Part shown: one piece after another, positions 44,954 through 54,800 of the stretch
Numbering within the stretch: the first letter of the stretch is position 1
Layout: the number at the start of each line of letters is the position of its first letter
Origin: an uncultured Spirochaetaceae bacterium
GTDB taxonomy: Bacteria; Spirochaetota; Spirochaetia; Sphaerochaetales; Sphaerochaetaceae
Assembly: GCA_944389075.1 (NCBI GenBank)
Contig: CALXLA010000024.1
Location: 23,448-87,447, forward strand
Direction of reading: 5' to 3'
DNA: 64,000 nucleotides
Notes under the pieces: generated by a model
What the model was told of the DNA's origin: nothing
The model's database searches: none
What the model saw: the letters and a program-made list of their open reading frames with translations, nothing else
Translations under genes and position numbers: made by a program

Positions 44954-45411
44954 CGGCGCGATGCGAGGTTCTCGATTTCCTTGACGAACTGCTCAAGATT
45001 GTCGAATCTCCTGTAGACAGATGCAAAGCGTACATAGGCAACTGGTGAGAGATTATAGAGCTGCCTGAGCGTTTCCTCGCCGACTTCCCTGCTTGTAATC
45101 GTGTTCTTTGCGCCTGCCACCGTGATTATATTGTCCTCGATGGCTCTTAGCGTATCATCGATTCTCTCCTGCGGGATGTTGAGCTTTTCCGTGCATCGTT
45201 CGATTCCGCGCTCGATCTTCCCGATATCGAAGGATTGCCTTGATCCGTCTTTCTTTATGACGATGATAGGTCTTGTCTCTACACGCTCATAGCTCGTGAA
45301 ACGATAACCGCACTCAAGACATTCGCGCCTTCTCCTGATTGCGGTTCCATCTTTGTTAGGTCTTGATTCGATGACCTTATCGTTGTCTTTGTTGCACTTA
45401 GGACAATGCAT
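44950..45411 (-). CDS. nrdR: transcriptional repressor NrdR
   Basis: 153 aa: N-terminal zinc ribbon (CPKCNKDNDKV and CLECGYRF) and ATP-cone domain (IVIKKDGSRQSFDIGKI...). NrdR senses (d)ATP and represses ribonucleotide reductase genes through paired NrdR boxes; no nrd genes are in the window. Full length, start MHCPKC typical. Confidence 0.97.
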   Translation of the reverse strand: MHCPKCNKDNDKVIESRPNKDGTAIRRRRECLECGYRFTSYERVETRPIIVIKKDGSRQSFDIGKIERGIERCTEKLNIPQERIDDTLRAIEDNIITVAGAKNTITSREVGEETLRQLYNLSPVAYVRFASVYRRFDNLEQFVKEIENLASRR

Positions 45412-45596
45412 ATTCAGTATTCTATCACAATAAAATCAGTTAATGCTTTATTTTGTGTATTATGTATTCATAAATTTGCAATTGGCTTCGGTTTTTCAGT
45501 AATTTATAGAAGTGTATCAGAAAATGAGATAGGTGAAGTATAATATAATTTATAATTGAATAGGCATTCTATATAGGCCGTCATTGGGTTGCAGAG

Positions 45597-48290
45597 ATGA
45601 TAACTTCGATTCCCGAACGAGAAATAAAAAGGCTTACCGATATAAAAACAAATTCATCTGTCTATATCGGCAATAGAAAATTTATTCTTGGGAAAGAAAA
45701 AGGCGGTGGAGGAGAAGGGGCAATCTTCAGTATAAAAGGAATGCCAGATGCTGTTGCCAAGATATATTTCCAGTCTGCTTGTACAGAACGCAGAAGAGCG
45801 AAGATTGAGAAGATAATCTCCCTGAATATCTGGAATCCGAGGATAGCAGTTCCTTTTAAGGCAATCAGGGATTGTAACAATGTATTCATAGGCTATGCTA
45901 TGCCGCTGGCAGTAGGTAAAAGCCTTCAAGACCGGATATACACGAAAAAGGGATTCGATGGGTGGTCAAGAAAAAACCTAGTTGAATTATGTTTGTCTAT
46001 GATGAATATCATCAGGGACGTTTATTCGGTCCCTGGACACAGGATTCTCATAGGGGATATCAATCTGGGGAATTTTATCATAAATGCACCTGACAATATC
46101 TGCCTTGTGGATTTCGACAGCATACAGATTGATGATTTCCCCTGTCCTGTTGGCGTAGATGATTTCACGCCCCCAGAGCTTTTAAGAGAGCATGAGAATA
46201 GAAAGAATCTGCTTAGGGATTATAACAATGAAGCATTCTCGATAGCGGTACTGCTGTTCCGCGTGCTTTGCAATAATCAGAATCCATTCTCCTGCCGTAA
46301 TGGTGCGACACCTGCCGATAATATATTAAACAGCAAATTCCCATATAATGCTGATGGGACAGCTACGGAAGATGTTCCCAAAGGGTATTGGTCTTGTTAC
46401 TGGGCAGCACTTCCCGATTATATCAGAAAAGCATTCGTACAATCATTTACAACAGAGAAAAGAACCCTTGTAGGTGAGTGGATTACATTACTTGGAAGAT
46501 ATCTGAACGAGTTTGACAGGATAATATCCAGAAGTCCATTCCTTAATGAGCTCATCATTACGAAATATCCTAATGATTTCGATCCGGGCAAGGATAATAG
46601 ATGTATTTGCTGCAATTCCATTGTTCCTCCAAGCATGCTTTCTCAGGGGTTATGCTTTGACTGCATAAAAGCAGGAGTGGAACTTATAAGGAAAAGCTGC
46701 AGGCATTGCCATCACGTATATACATATGTTTATAAGCCTGGGACAAGAGTAAAGAATGAAGATTATTGTCCTGACTGTCTTGCTCCTGTACCTGTTGTCT
46801 GTGATTGCTGCGGGAAAAAGGCACATGTCCACAAATATCTTGTTGATTCATTCCGGCATGAAGGCAAGGTGTTATGTACTGATTGCTGGAAACGATACGA
46901 GTCCATAAAAAAGAAAATTGGTGAATATAAGAAACCGGCATCAGATATCAAGATATTCACTTCGATTGATTTCGAAGCTGAATTTGACAAGGTGAAGGAA
47001 TTCTGCAGGGAATCAAGCGATTTCCTTCAGACCTTCGGCACAGATAGTGCCAGAAAGCTTCTGGAGGATCTAGCTTTCCTTTTCTGGGCATATTACGCAC
47101 AATCGATTGGTCTTGGCGAATATCAGAAGGTACTGTCAGAAAGAATGGAACTGTCAAGTACGAAAGAATATCATTCAGTTTTGAGGAGACTTTCTGAGTT
47201 AAACAATAAAGCAAAAGGTGATATCCGGATTTCAGATGATAAGAATATTTCAGTCAGATTGCTTCCATATGGATCTCTTATCCCTGATTTATGTAATGAA
47301 AAGCGGCAAAAGATCGTAGAAGCCTATAATGCGATAGTATCTGGAATCACATCATCTGGTGATGCCTTGCTATGTAAATATGACACTGAATTTGTCCATG
47401 GAAAAGATATCAATTCTGATAAGCTGATCGACTTGTCAGATAAGATGAGGCGTGAAGCTGAAAGAATCGGACTGAAATTAGATTCATACAATGACAGTAC
47501 TGTTATTAGGTGTTATGAGAACTGTAAAGATGGAGCTGATAAGATTTCCCGGTTCCTGAGTTTCTATTCTGGCTGCGATGATATATTCCTGAATCGTGAT
47601 TGCCCCTCTGCAGCAGATGCCGAGACAGCCAAAGGTTTTCTGGAATCAAAGAAGGCGCTGGTCAGCGATTATCTTCTGAATCAGATTGATCCATATGCAA
47701 TTGCCTGCGAGAGAATAGATTCTTATATCGATGCTCTTGATGCCTTAGATACTATATATTCATCGTATAAGCAGATGACGAGAGATAAGCTGGCTGCCGC
47801 TCTCCCGAATCTCGAAAATGCAATCTATAAAATCCGCAATAGCTGTGCATCATTCAGGAGCTCAGATTTTATAGCCTACTATATGCCGCAGTTCATTGAT
47901 AATGCAAGGGATTATATAAATTCAGACGGAAGTTCACAAAGCAGCATCATGGAAATCTGTTCGAATCTCATGAGTTCCATAAGCAATATAGATGAAAACC
48001 CGCTTTACAAGGAAATTTCAGAAGAGCGTGATAGCTTATATGAAGCTGCGCGGGAAGAGGAACGGCAGAAGAAAGCGGCAGCACGGATGGATGAGGCAGT
48101 AGAAATCTTTAAGAAAATTGTGATAGGGATTTTCATTGCCGGAGGAATTGCTCTTGGTATCTATTTGCTGTTCTGGATAATATTGCCGTTTCTATGGAAT
48201 CTATTCCTTTCTATTCTGAAGATTGCGCTGATAGCTGGTCTGATTATCGGAGGCATAGCCCTCCTTGCCATGATATTTGGCGATAGATGA
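45597..48290 (+). CDS. membrane-anchored atypical protein kinase with zinc-ribbon-like modules (TerY-P triad)
   Basis: 897 aa. Residues 1-310 form a kinase-like domain: a glycine loop GKEKGGGGEG (32-41), Lys55 in AVAK, catalytic GDINLGN (Asp154, Asn159) replacing HRDLKxxN, DFD (172-174) replacing DFG, and TPPE (191-194). Residues 336-430 carry six CxxC pairs (C336-C339, C353-C356, C368-C371, C391-C394, C402-C405, C427-C430), enough for three zinc sites. A long helical region follows, and two membrane helices end the chain (about 841-862 and 870-893). Gene order kinase, vWA, PP2C matches TerY-P triads. GCAGAG is the only weak ribosome binding site. The HRD change means activity should be tested, not assumed. 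Confidence 0.82.
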   Translation: MITSIPEREIKRLTDIKTNSSVYIGNRKFILGKEKGGGGEGAIFSIKGMPDAVAKIYFQSACTERRRAKIEKIISLNIWNPRIAVPFKAIRDCNNVFIGYAMPLAVGKSLQDRIYTKKGFDGWSRKNLVELCLSMMNIIRDVYSVPGHRILIGDINLGNFIINAPDNICLVDFDSIQIDDFPCPVGVDDFTPPELLREHENRKNLLRDYNNEAFSIAVLLFRVLCNNQNPFSCRNGATPADNILNSKFPYNADGTATEDVPKGYWSCYWAALPDYIRKAFVQSFTTEKRTLVGEWITLLGRYLNEFDRIISRSPFLNELIITKYPNDFDPGKDNRCICCNSIVPPSMLSQGLCFDCIKAGVELIRKSCRHCHHVYTYVYKPGTRVKNEDYCPDCLAPVPVVCDCCGKKAHVHKYLVDSFRHEGKVLCTDCWKRYESIKKKIGEYKKPASDIKIFTSIDFEAEFDKVKEFCRESSDFLQTFGTDSARKLLEDLAFLFWAYYAQSIGLGEYQKVLSERMELSSTKEYHSVLRRLSELNNKAKGDIRISDDKNISVRLLPYGSLIPDLCNEKRQKIVEAYNAIVSGITSSGDALLCKYDTEFVHGKDINSDKLIDLSDKMRREAERIGLKLDSYNDSTVIRCYENCKDGADKISRFLSFYSGCDDIFLNRDCPSAADAETAKGFLESKKALVSDYLLNQIDPYAIACERIDSYIDALDALDTIYSSYKQMTRDKLAAALPNLENAIYKIRNSCASFRSSDFIAYYMPQFIDNARDYINSDGSSQSSIMEICSNLMSSISNIDENPLYKEISEERDSLYEAAREEERQKKAAARMDEAVEIFKKIVIGIFIAGGIALGIYLLFWIILPFLWNLFLSILKIALIAGLIIGGIALLAMIFGDR

Positions 48291-48317
48291 ATTTAAATAC
48301 TTTGGAGGTAAATGATT

Positions 48318-49082
48318 ATGAATAATACTCTGATTGAGCTTGATCAAGCACTGATTGACAATTCGGCAACTCGTGTTCCTGTATGTCTGTGCCTTGATAC
48401 AAGTGGTTCGATGGGATTGGTAGTTGCTGATCGTGACCAGATGAGGGAAACAGGAGAGACTGTCTTTGAAGATGGTCAGGAATGGAGCATAGTAACAGGG
48501 GGAACAACTAGAGCCGCTTTGCTGAAGAAAGGCCTGGAGACATTGAAGAAGGCTGTAAAGGAAGATGTTGTCGCAAGGCGTTCTATTGAGCTCTGCATAG
48601 TGTCATTCAATGACAGAGCGGAATGCATTACTGATTTCTGTGATATAGATCATTTCAAGGTTCCGGAGATTGACCCTGAAGGTGAAACAGAAATGGGTGA
48701 GGGAATCAACCTTGCGCTTGATTTGCTTGAAGATCGTAAGAAGATGTACAGGGATTATGGTGTAAGTTATTACCAGCCGATACTCGTTATTTTCTCTGAT
48801 GGTGAGAATACCGGTTCCTATAATTCCCTTGCCAGGGCCAGATCAAGGATTTCGGAGCTTACTGAAAGCAAAAAGCTTTCATGTTTTCAGATTGGTATTG
48901 ATGAAGAATGCGATATCGAGGAATTGACGAAAATCAATCCTAAAAGGCCTGCGAAGATGCTGAATTCGACAAAGTTCAATGAATTCTTCATCTGGCTGAG
49001 CAAAAGTACTGGTGTATTGTCTCGTTCTGCTCTTGGCGAGACTCCGAAACTTCCTTCTACGGATTCATGGAGTACATTCTAA
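48318..49082 (+). CDS. TerY-like von Willebrand factor A domain protein
   Basis: 254 aa single vWA domain. MIDAS residues D27-S29-S31 lie in CLDTSGSMG; the downstream TEMGEGINLAL and VIFSDGENTG complete the metal site. TerY proteins are stress-signal adaptors that work with a kinase and a PP2C phosphatase; here it sits between the two. GGAGG is nine bases before ATG 48318; ATG 48312 is in frame with only three bases spacing. Its stop overlaps the next ATG as TAATG. Confidence 0.9.
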   Translation: MNNTLIELDQALIDNSATRVPVCLCLDTSGSMGLVVADRDQMRETGETVFEDGQEWSIVTGGTTRAALLKKGLETLKKAVKEDVVARRSIELCIVSFNDRAECITDFCDIDHFKVPEIDPEGETEMGEGINLALDLLEDRKKMYRDYGVSYYQPILVIFSDGENTGSYNSLARARSRISELTESKKLSCFQIGIDEECDIEELTKINPKRPAKMLNSTKFNEFFIWLSKSTGVLSRSALGETPKLPSTDSWSTF

Positions 49083-49825
49083 TGTGGTTATGCAATGGTG
49101 CTGCAGTTCCGGGTCTTGGGCATGATAGGAATGATTTCCTGTCATGCCAGGATGCTTTCAAGGTAATAAGCAGAAGAAATTTTGGCTGTATTTGCATTTC
49201 GGATGGAGCAGGAAGCGCGAAATATGCTCGGGAAGGTGCGGAGCTGACAGCTTCTGCAGTGATTCAGCTCCTGAGCGATCATTTCTTTTCTATTTACAAC
49301 ACTTCTCAGGATAAGATTGCCTCAAAGATTACTGGATATGTTGTCGGAAAAATCCAGAATGAGTGTGCCAGGCATGGAGATGGAAGAACTGTCAGAGATT
49401 ATAATGCAACATTGCTTGCTGTTGCGGTGAAAGGCAGGAAATGCCTTATCCTTCATGTCGGTGATGGGATAATAGGATGTTACAGCAATAATAGACTTGA
49501 AATTCTGTCTCATCCTTGGAATGGAGAATTCAAGAATGAAACTGTATTCATCACATCAAAACTCGCGATAAGTACTATGGATGTAGTGAAAACGAAAGTT
49601 CCCTATGGGAATATAAGTTATTTCATGATGTCCGATGGTACTGCAATTTCATTCTATTCAGATGAAAAGCGCGAGCTGATATCTAAGAAAGGACTGATTC
49701 AGCTTTGCAATTTGTCTCGATCTCTCACTCAGGAAGATTTCCAGGAGATGCTACGATACAATCTGTTTGAGCGGATTTCCAAGAATACGCTTGATGATTG
49801 TTCTTTCTGTATCATGACTAAATAG
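49082..49825 (+). CDS. PP2C-family protein phosphatase (TerY-P triad)
   Basis: 247 aa. Metal-binding motifs of PP2C are visible: CQDAF (Asp24), ISDGAGSAK (Asp41), YNATLLAVAV, HVGDGIIG and the terminal DDCSFCIM. It would remove phosphate from Ser/Thr, opposing the kinase encoded two genes upstream. The ATG at 49082 overlaps the vWA stop and has GGAG nine bases upstream; an in-frame ATG at 49067 is inside the vWA gene. The last gene of the triad, followed by a separate promoter. Confidence 0.9.
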   Translation: MWLCNGAAVPGLGHDRNDFLSCQDAFKVISRRNFGCICISDGAGSAKYAREGAELTASAVIQLLSDHFFSIYNTSQDKIASKITGYVVGKIQNECARHGDGRTVRDYNATLLAVAVKGRKCLILHVGDGIIGCYSNNRLEILSHPWNGEFKNETVFITSKLAISTMDVVKTKVPYGNISYFMMSDGTAISFYSDEKRELISKKGLIQLCNLSRSLTQEDFQEMLRYNLFERISKNTLDDCSFCIMTK

Positions 49826-49862
49826 GTATGGATTGGTAATCTTCTCATTGGTTGCAAAGCTT

Positions 49863-49891
49863 TTGTTGTTTTGCTAACATTTTGTTAAAAT
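49863..49891 (+). promoter_or_regulatory. promoter after the TerY-P triad
   Basis: TTGTTG at 49863-49868, a 17-bp spacer and TAAAAT at 49886-49891, before GGGAGAG and ATG 49910. It separates the following genes from the triad. Confidence 0.5.
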
Positions 49892-49909
49892 CCGAACAAG
49901 GGAGAGCTT

Positions 49910-50572
49910 ATGGGGCAGTCAATAGCAGCCTGTGTGAAGAATATCATAGACCATAGTCCGTTTATTTCCGAGATGCTGATACAAGATATCATCTCATTCT
50001 CCAATCTCGCGAAATTCATACAGCCGCGTGTCCAGCAGATGTATTCAGGTTCTGTGAGCACTTCGGCAATCGTCATGGCCATCAGGCGCTATGCTGAGGA
50101 ACTGAAAGCCAGGGAAACAGCAGGAAAGAATGGGAAAATTGATTACGAGATCCTGATGAAGACAAACATCTATGATGTCAACTTCAGAAGGTCGGATGAA
50201 TTCATCCCGAAGCTTGAGTCGCTTTATAAGGATGTGCATCCAGATGAAGGTGATTTCATAAATCTTACGATAGGTTCCCATGAGATAACGCTTGCCGTAA
50301 GCGAGAACTGCAGGAAAGCGGCTGATGCGGCAACTGAAGGAATGGAAGTCGTCCATACATATACGGATCTTGTTGCGCTGACTATCGTCTTCCATGGTGA
50401 TTTCCTCCAGACTCCGGGGGTGACATATCTTGCTGTCAGGAAGCTTGCCTGGGAGAACATCAATATAATAGAGATCGTATCGACGATGAATGTCCTTACA
50501 TTCATAATCTCCAGGGAGGACAGCACCAGGGCTTATCAGGCACTGGAGGCATTCCTCGATGAGGAGCTGTAG
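49910..50572 (+). CDS. unrecognised conserved protein, possible ACT-like C-terminus
   Basis: 220 aa, no firm family. The N-terminal half is helical (SFSNLAKFIQPRVQQMY, IVMAIRRYAEEL), suggesting an HTH-like unit; the C-terminal half (GVTYLAVRKLAWENINIIEI, MNVLTFIISREDSTRAYQAL) has the beta-alpha-beta pattern of ACT domains, which bind amino acids. A sensor or regulator is a reasonable guess, no more. The next gene starts inside its end (14-bp overlap). Confidence 0.8.
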   Translation: MGQSIAACVKNIIDHSPFISEMLIQDIISFSNLAKFIQPRVQQMYSGSVSTSAIVMAIRRYAEELKARETAGKNGKIDYEILMKTNIYDVNFRRSDEFIPKLESLYKDVHPDEGDFINLTIGSHEITLAVSENCRKAADAATEGMEVVHTYTDLVALTIVFHGDFLQTPGVTYLAVRKLAWENINIIEIVSTMNVLTFIISREDSTRAYQALEAFLDEEL

Positions 50573-50984
50573 GATAATTACAGGGGAGAGAGGAAGCGGG
50601 AAGACATCGCATCTTCTTTCCCTTGGCATAAGTCAGGGATTTGCCTCAGTCCATATAACGGATGGTTATATGCTGATGGACCTTGGAAGCGGCGAGAAAC
50701 GACTTCTTATGTCATCGGCGCTTTTATCTCCTGATACTATCGGCCGCTGGCATTATGACAGGGATGTGTTCAGATGGGCAGATGAAAAGCTTGCCGGAAT
50801 ATACTCAGGCACTGTAGCAATTGATGAAGTCGGCAGGCTTGAGGTCAGGGGGGAGGGATTTGCTTCAGCGCTGGCGCTCCTTCTGCAGCGCGATGTGGAT
50901 CTTGTGATCACAGTCAGAAGAGAATTCGTGCAGCCAGTTGCCGAAGCATTCGGAATCAGAGGCTTTTCTCTGGAAGAGTTCTGA
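50559..50984 (+). CDS. THEP1-like nucleoside triphosphatase
   Basis: 141 aa. P-loop ITGERGSGKTSHL (residues about 7-19), Walker B-like AIDEVGRLEVRGEGF and VDLVITVRREF match the NTPase_1 (THEP1-like, DUF265) group, whose members hydrolyse several NTPs in vitro and have no settled role. ATG 50559 overlaps the previous gene; the end overlaps the opposing CysQ-like gene by 29 bp. Confidence 0.85.
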   Translation: MRSCRIITGERGSGKTSHLLSLGISQGFASVHITDGYMLMDLGSGEKRLLMSSALLSPDTIGRWHYDRDVFRWADEKLAGIYSGTVAIDEVGRLEVRGEGFASALALLLQRDVDLVITVRREFVQPVAEAFGIRGFSLEEF

Positions 50985-51762
50985 TGAGTTCATCTCTCAC
51001 TTTTCCCGTACCTGCATAGAGCGCGGATCTGAATGGCTTCCGCTCATATATCATCTCATCTGTATAGCTCAGGAGAGTACCGTCTCCATATGAGAGGTCC
51101 ATGCCGAAATGCCTGATTACGGCATGCGATGAGGCGATATCCCAGGCATAGCAGGGAAAAACGATGCTTCCTTCCATAGCAGGGAAAAGCACAAGCGTGA
51201 GAAGATGGAGTATCGTAGAGCCCAGGATCCTTATCTTCGCATCGAAGCGCGAGAAATCAAGATAGCGGTAGGCTTTCGATCCCATTGTGATTTCCGTGAC
51301 TTTCTCCTTATCGCCTGTGAGCTCTATATGCTCACCATTCAGAAGGGGCTCTGTGCCGGGATCCATTCTTATGAAGAGCGATTCTGAAGCCACTCCGAAT
51401 CTTGGCGCCGCGATGTATGCGCCGACAGGTCTTCTCTCACTGTCAAGTATCCCAAGAGATACCGCGAATGCAGGGAGACCCTGTGAGTAGACATCTGTCC
51501 CGTCTATCGGATCGAGGACGAATGTCCATTCGGCATCTTTCTTCGGCGGAAGCTCTTCCTCTTCTGAGAGTATTCCTGCTTCAGGGAAGAGCTCTTTTAT
51601 CAGAGCTGTCAGCTTATGGCTTATCGTGATGTCTGCTTCTGTGATTACTGAGCCATCATGTTTGAATGAGCGATGTATCTCATGCTGCTTTTCAAATGCG
51701 ATTCTGCCGGCTTCTTCGACTGCCGCTGCGATTATGGAAAGCTTTTCTGTATCTAGATTCAT
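50956..51762 (-). CDS. inositol-monophosphatase-family phosphatase (CysQ/IMPase type)
   Basis: 268 aa. Metal site residues are in SEEEELP, VLDPIDGTDVYSQG and CYAWDIASSHAVI, the Li+-sensitive phosphatase fold shared by IMPase, FBPase-like and 3'(2'),5'-bisphosphate nucleotidase (CysQ) proteins. The substrate (pAp or inositol phosphate) cannot be decided. It is divergent from mfd. Confidence 0.9.
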   Translation of the reverse strand: MNLDTEKLSIIAAAVEEAGRIAFEKQHEIHRSFKHDGSVITEADITISHKLTALIKELFPEAGILSEEEELPPKKDAEWTFVLDPIDGTDVYSQGLPAFAVSLGILDSERRPVGAYIAAPRFGVASESLFIRMDPGTEPLLNGEHIELTGDKEKVTEITMGSKAYRYLDFSRFDAKIRILGSTILHLLTLVLFPAMEGSIVFPCYAWDIASSHAVIRHFGMDLSYGDGTLLSYTDEMIYERKPFRSALYAGTGKVRDELIRTLPEKSL

Positions 51763-51793
51763 ATGCCTTGATTTTATGGAGAAGGCAATCGGC

Positions 51794-51822
51794 TTGCAAG
51801 CTTGCTATCAATTGGATATATT
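51794..51822 (+). promoter_or_regulatory. mfd promoter, predicted +1 at the start codon
   Basis: TTGCAA at 51794-51799, a 17-bp spacer and TATATT at 51817-51822. Transcription would start near 51829-51830, directly before GTG 51831. Confidence 0.55.
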
Positions 51823-51830
51823 CCACGATT

Positions 51831-54800
51831 GTGGATAGAACACTAGACGACCTTGTTACAGGTTATATAAAGACCTGCAAGGCCTTTTCGTCATTTAAGA
51901 AGGGAATAATCAAGGCAGACGGCCTCGATATGTATCCTCTCTCAAGAGCTGTGAGGCTTATTGAGGGGAAGCATCATGGCCGTGTCTTTGTCATATGCTC
52001 GACAGATGAATGGGCCAGGAATCTCTATACGGATCTTCAGGACCGCGATGATATTCCTGTTGCGTATCTGCCATCTGATGGAAAGCAGCTGTATTCCGCA
52101 TATACAGCCTCAAGGCAGGAATATGAGCAGAAGAAGGCACTTGATGCTATATATGAGATGAAGAGCGGAATTGTTGTCACATCTCTGAGGGCGTTCGTGT
52201 CCCCGCTCCTCTCTCCGAAGTCGCTTTCTGAGAGTTCGCTTGTAATAAGGAAAGGGGATGATTTCGATCCTGTCGCCATTTCAGCACGTCTTGCCGAGGC
52301 TGGATACTTCAGCGCTCCTTCATGTTCTGAGCAGGGTTCCTTCTCGAAACGCGGAGAGGTCATAGATATCTTTCCCTTCGCATCCGATGAGCCTCTGAGG
52401 ATCTATGGGGAATGGGATGAGATCGTCCGGATTGCATCATATGATCTGATGACGCAGCGGGCTGTCAAGGATTTTCCACGTGTATCCATCCCGCTTATAT
52501 CCGGTGCATCAAGTCCCGGGATGTCATCTATTGCGGATTATCTTTCCGCTGATGACTATTTCGTCCTTTCCGGTGTTGAGAGGATAGATACATCATGGCA
52601 TTCGATGATCAAGGAAGCTGAAGCTCGCTATAGGGAAGCTTACAGGGAAGATGCCGATGCCGTTCTTCCTTCAAGGATCCTGCTGGACTGGGAGAAGTTC
52701 TCCGCAGATATCCGCAATGGCTTCTTCATCTATGATATTGCAGATCCTTCATACGAGCATTTCTCCGTATCTTCATCGCGTTCCTATTTCGGCAATGTAA
52801 GGTACTTCAAGGATGATATCTCGGCCCTTATCAAGAATGGCTGGCGCATCTTTGTCATAGCTCCTTCAGATGTCCAGAGAGAGAGGCTTGAGAGCGTTCT
52901 CAGGGATTATGATGCGACAATACTCGTAAGGAATATCTCGGCAGGTTTCCAGATTGAGGATATCAATCTTCTTACCGTCCTTGACAGCGAGATATTCGGA
53001 CGCAGGAAAAGCCGTTCCAAGAGCATTGTCGAGACAGTATCATCACCCCTTGACTCATTTGTCGATCTGAAGGAAGGAGATTATGTCGTACATGTCAATT
53101 TCGGAATCGGGATATTCGTCAAGATCGACCGCGTGAAATCATCAAGGGCGGAGAGGGACTATATCAAGATAGAGTATGCCGATAAGGATTTCCTGTATGT
53201 CCCGATCGAGCAGGCCGATCTTGTGCAGAAGTATATAGGAAACGATGGGCGGCCGCCTAAGCTCGACAGACTTGGTTCCCAGAGCTGGACGAAGAAGAAG
53301 GAGAAGGCGATAAAGAATGCGGCGGAGCTTGCTGCTGAGCTCGTCCAGCTTTATGCGAAGCGCCAGACTGTCAAAGGCTTCCAGTTCCTGCCTGATAATG
53401 ACTGGCAGATACAGTTCGAAGCATCATTTCCATATTCAGAAACTCCTGATCAGCTTAAGTGTCTTGATGATGTTAAGAGCGATATGGAATCCGATAAGGT
53501 TATGGACCGCCTTATCTGCGGTGATGTCGGATACGGCAAAACAGAGATCGCGTTCCGTGCGGCATTCAAGGCTGTGATGTCTGGTAAGCAGGTCGCATTC
53601 CTCGCACCTACTGTCATCCTTGCAGAACAGCATTTCAATAACTTCAGGAAAAGGCTGGGGGACTTTCCAGTCAAGGCCGCGATCCTCTCCCGATATGTCA
53701 CGGCGAAAGATCAGACAAGGATCCGCAAGGAGCTTCAGGAAGGTAGGATAGATGTTCTTTTCGGAACACATAAGATATTGCAGAAATCAGTGAGGTTCAA
53801 GGATCTGGGACTTCTTATCATTGATGAGGAACAGCGTTTCGGAGTAAAGCACAAGGAAGTCATAAAGCAGTATAAGGCGAGCATTGACTCGCTTGCGCTA
53901 TCTGCGACTCCGATTCCGAGGACTCTTTATATGTCGCTTCTCAAGATACGCGATATGTCGCTTCTGACAACGGCTCCCAGGGAGAGACAGGAGGTGAGGA
54001 CTGAGATATGCCGTTTCTCCGAGAAGCTGATAGGAGAGGCCATCCGGCGTGAGCTTGACAGGGGCGGTCAGGTGTTCTTCCTTCATAATCGCATCGATGA
54101 TCTTGAGGATGTCTGCCAGAGCATCAGATCGGAAGTGAAGCATGCCATTGTCGAAAGCGCGCATGGGCAGATGGATGCGGAGACGCTTGAGGATGTCATG
54201 CATCGCTTTGTCTATGAAGGTATCCAGGTTCTTGTTTCCACGACAATCATAGAAAACGGCATCGATATACCAAATGTGAATACGATAATCATCGATCATG
54301 CTGACAGATTCGGGCTGTCGCAGCTTTATCAGCTCAGGGGAAGGGTAGGACGCTCAGACAGACAGGCCTACTGCTATCTTCTCTATGATGATGAGACAAC
54401 GCTCAACAATGATGCTATAAGAAGGCTCCGTGTGCTTTCTGAGAATACGGCGCTTGGCTCTGGTTTCAAGGTTGCCATGAAGGATATGGAGATAAGGGGA
54501 GCTGGAAACATCCTTGGCCGCGAGCAGTCAGGGAATCTCGAGGCTGTCGGTCTTGATATGTACATGCGCCTTGTCGAGGAAGAGGTCGACAAGCTTACAT
54601 CAAACAGCGAGGACGATACGCTTCCTGTCCTTCTCGAGCTTGATTATTCCGGATTCATCCCCGACAGCTATATACCGGAACCAACGGAGAAGTTCGAGGT
54701 CTACAAGAAAATTGCTTCTGTCTTCACTGAAGGACAGCTCGAAGGTCTGAGGGCAGAGCTTGAGAACAGGTACGGCACGATGTCTGAAGAGGTCGAGAAT

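Noticed and set aside
50045..50629. 194-residue open frame on minus
   Set aside because: It is antisense to two well-supported genes and has no family motif.
51666..51830. Upstream extension of mfd to ATG 51666
   Set aside because: It lies inside the opposing CysQ-like gene, its residues are unlike Mfd, and the predicted promoter is downstream of it.
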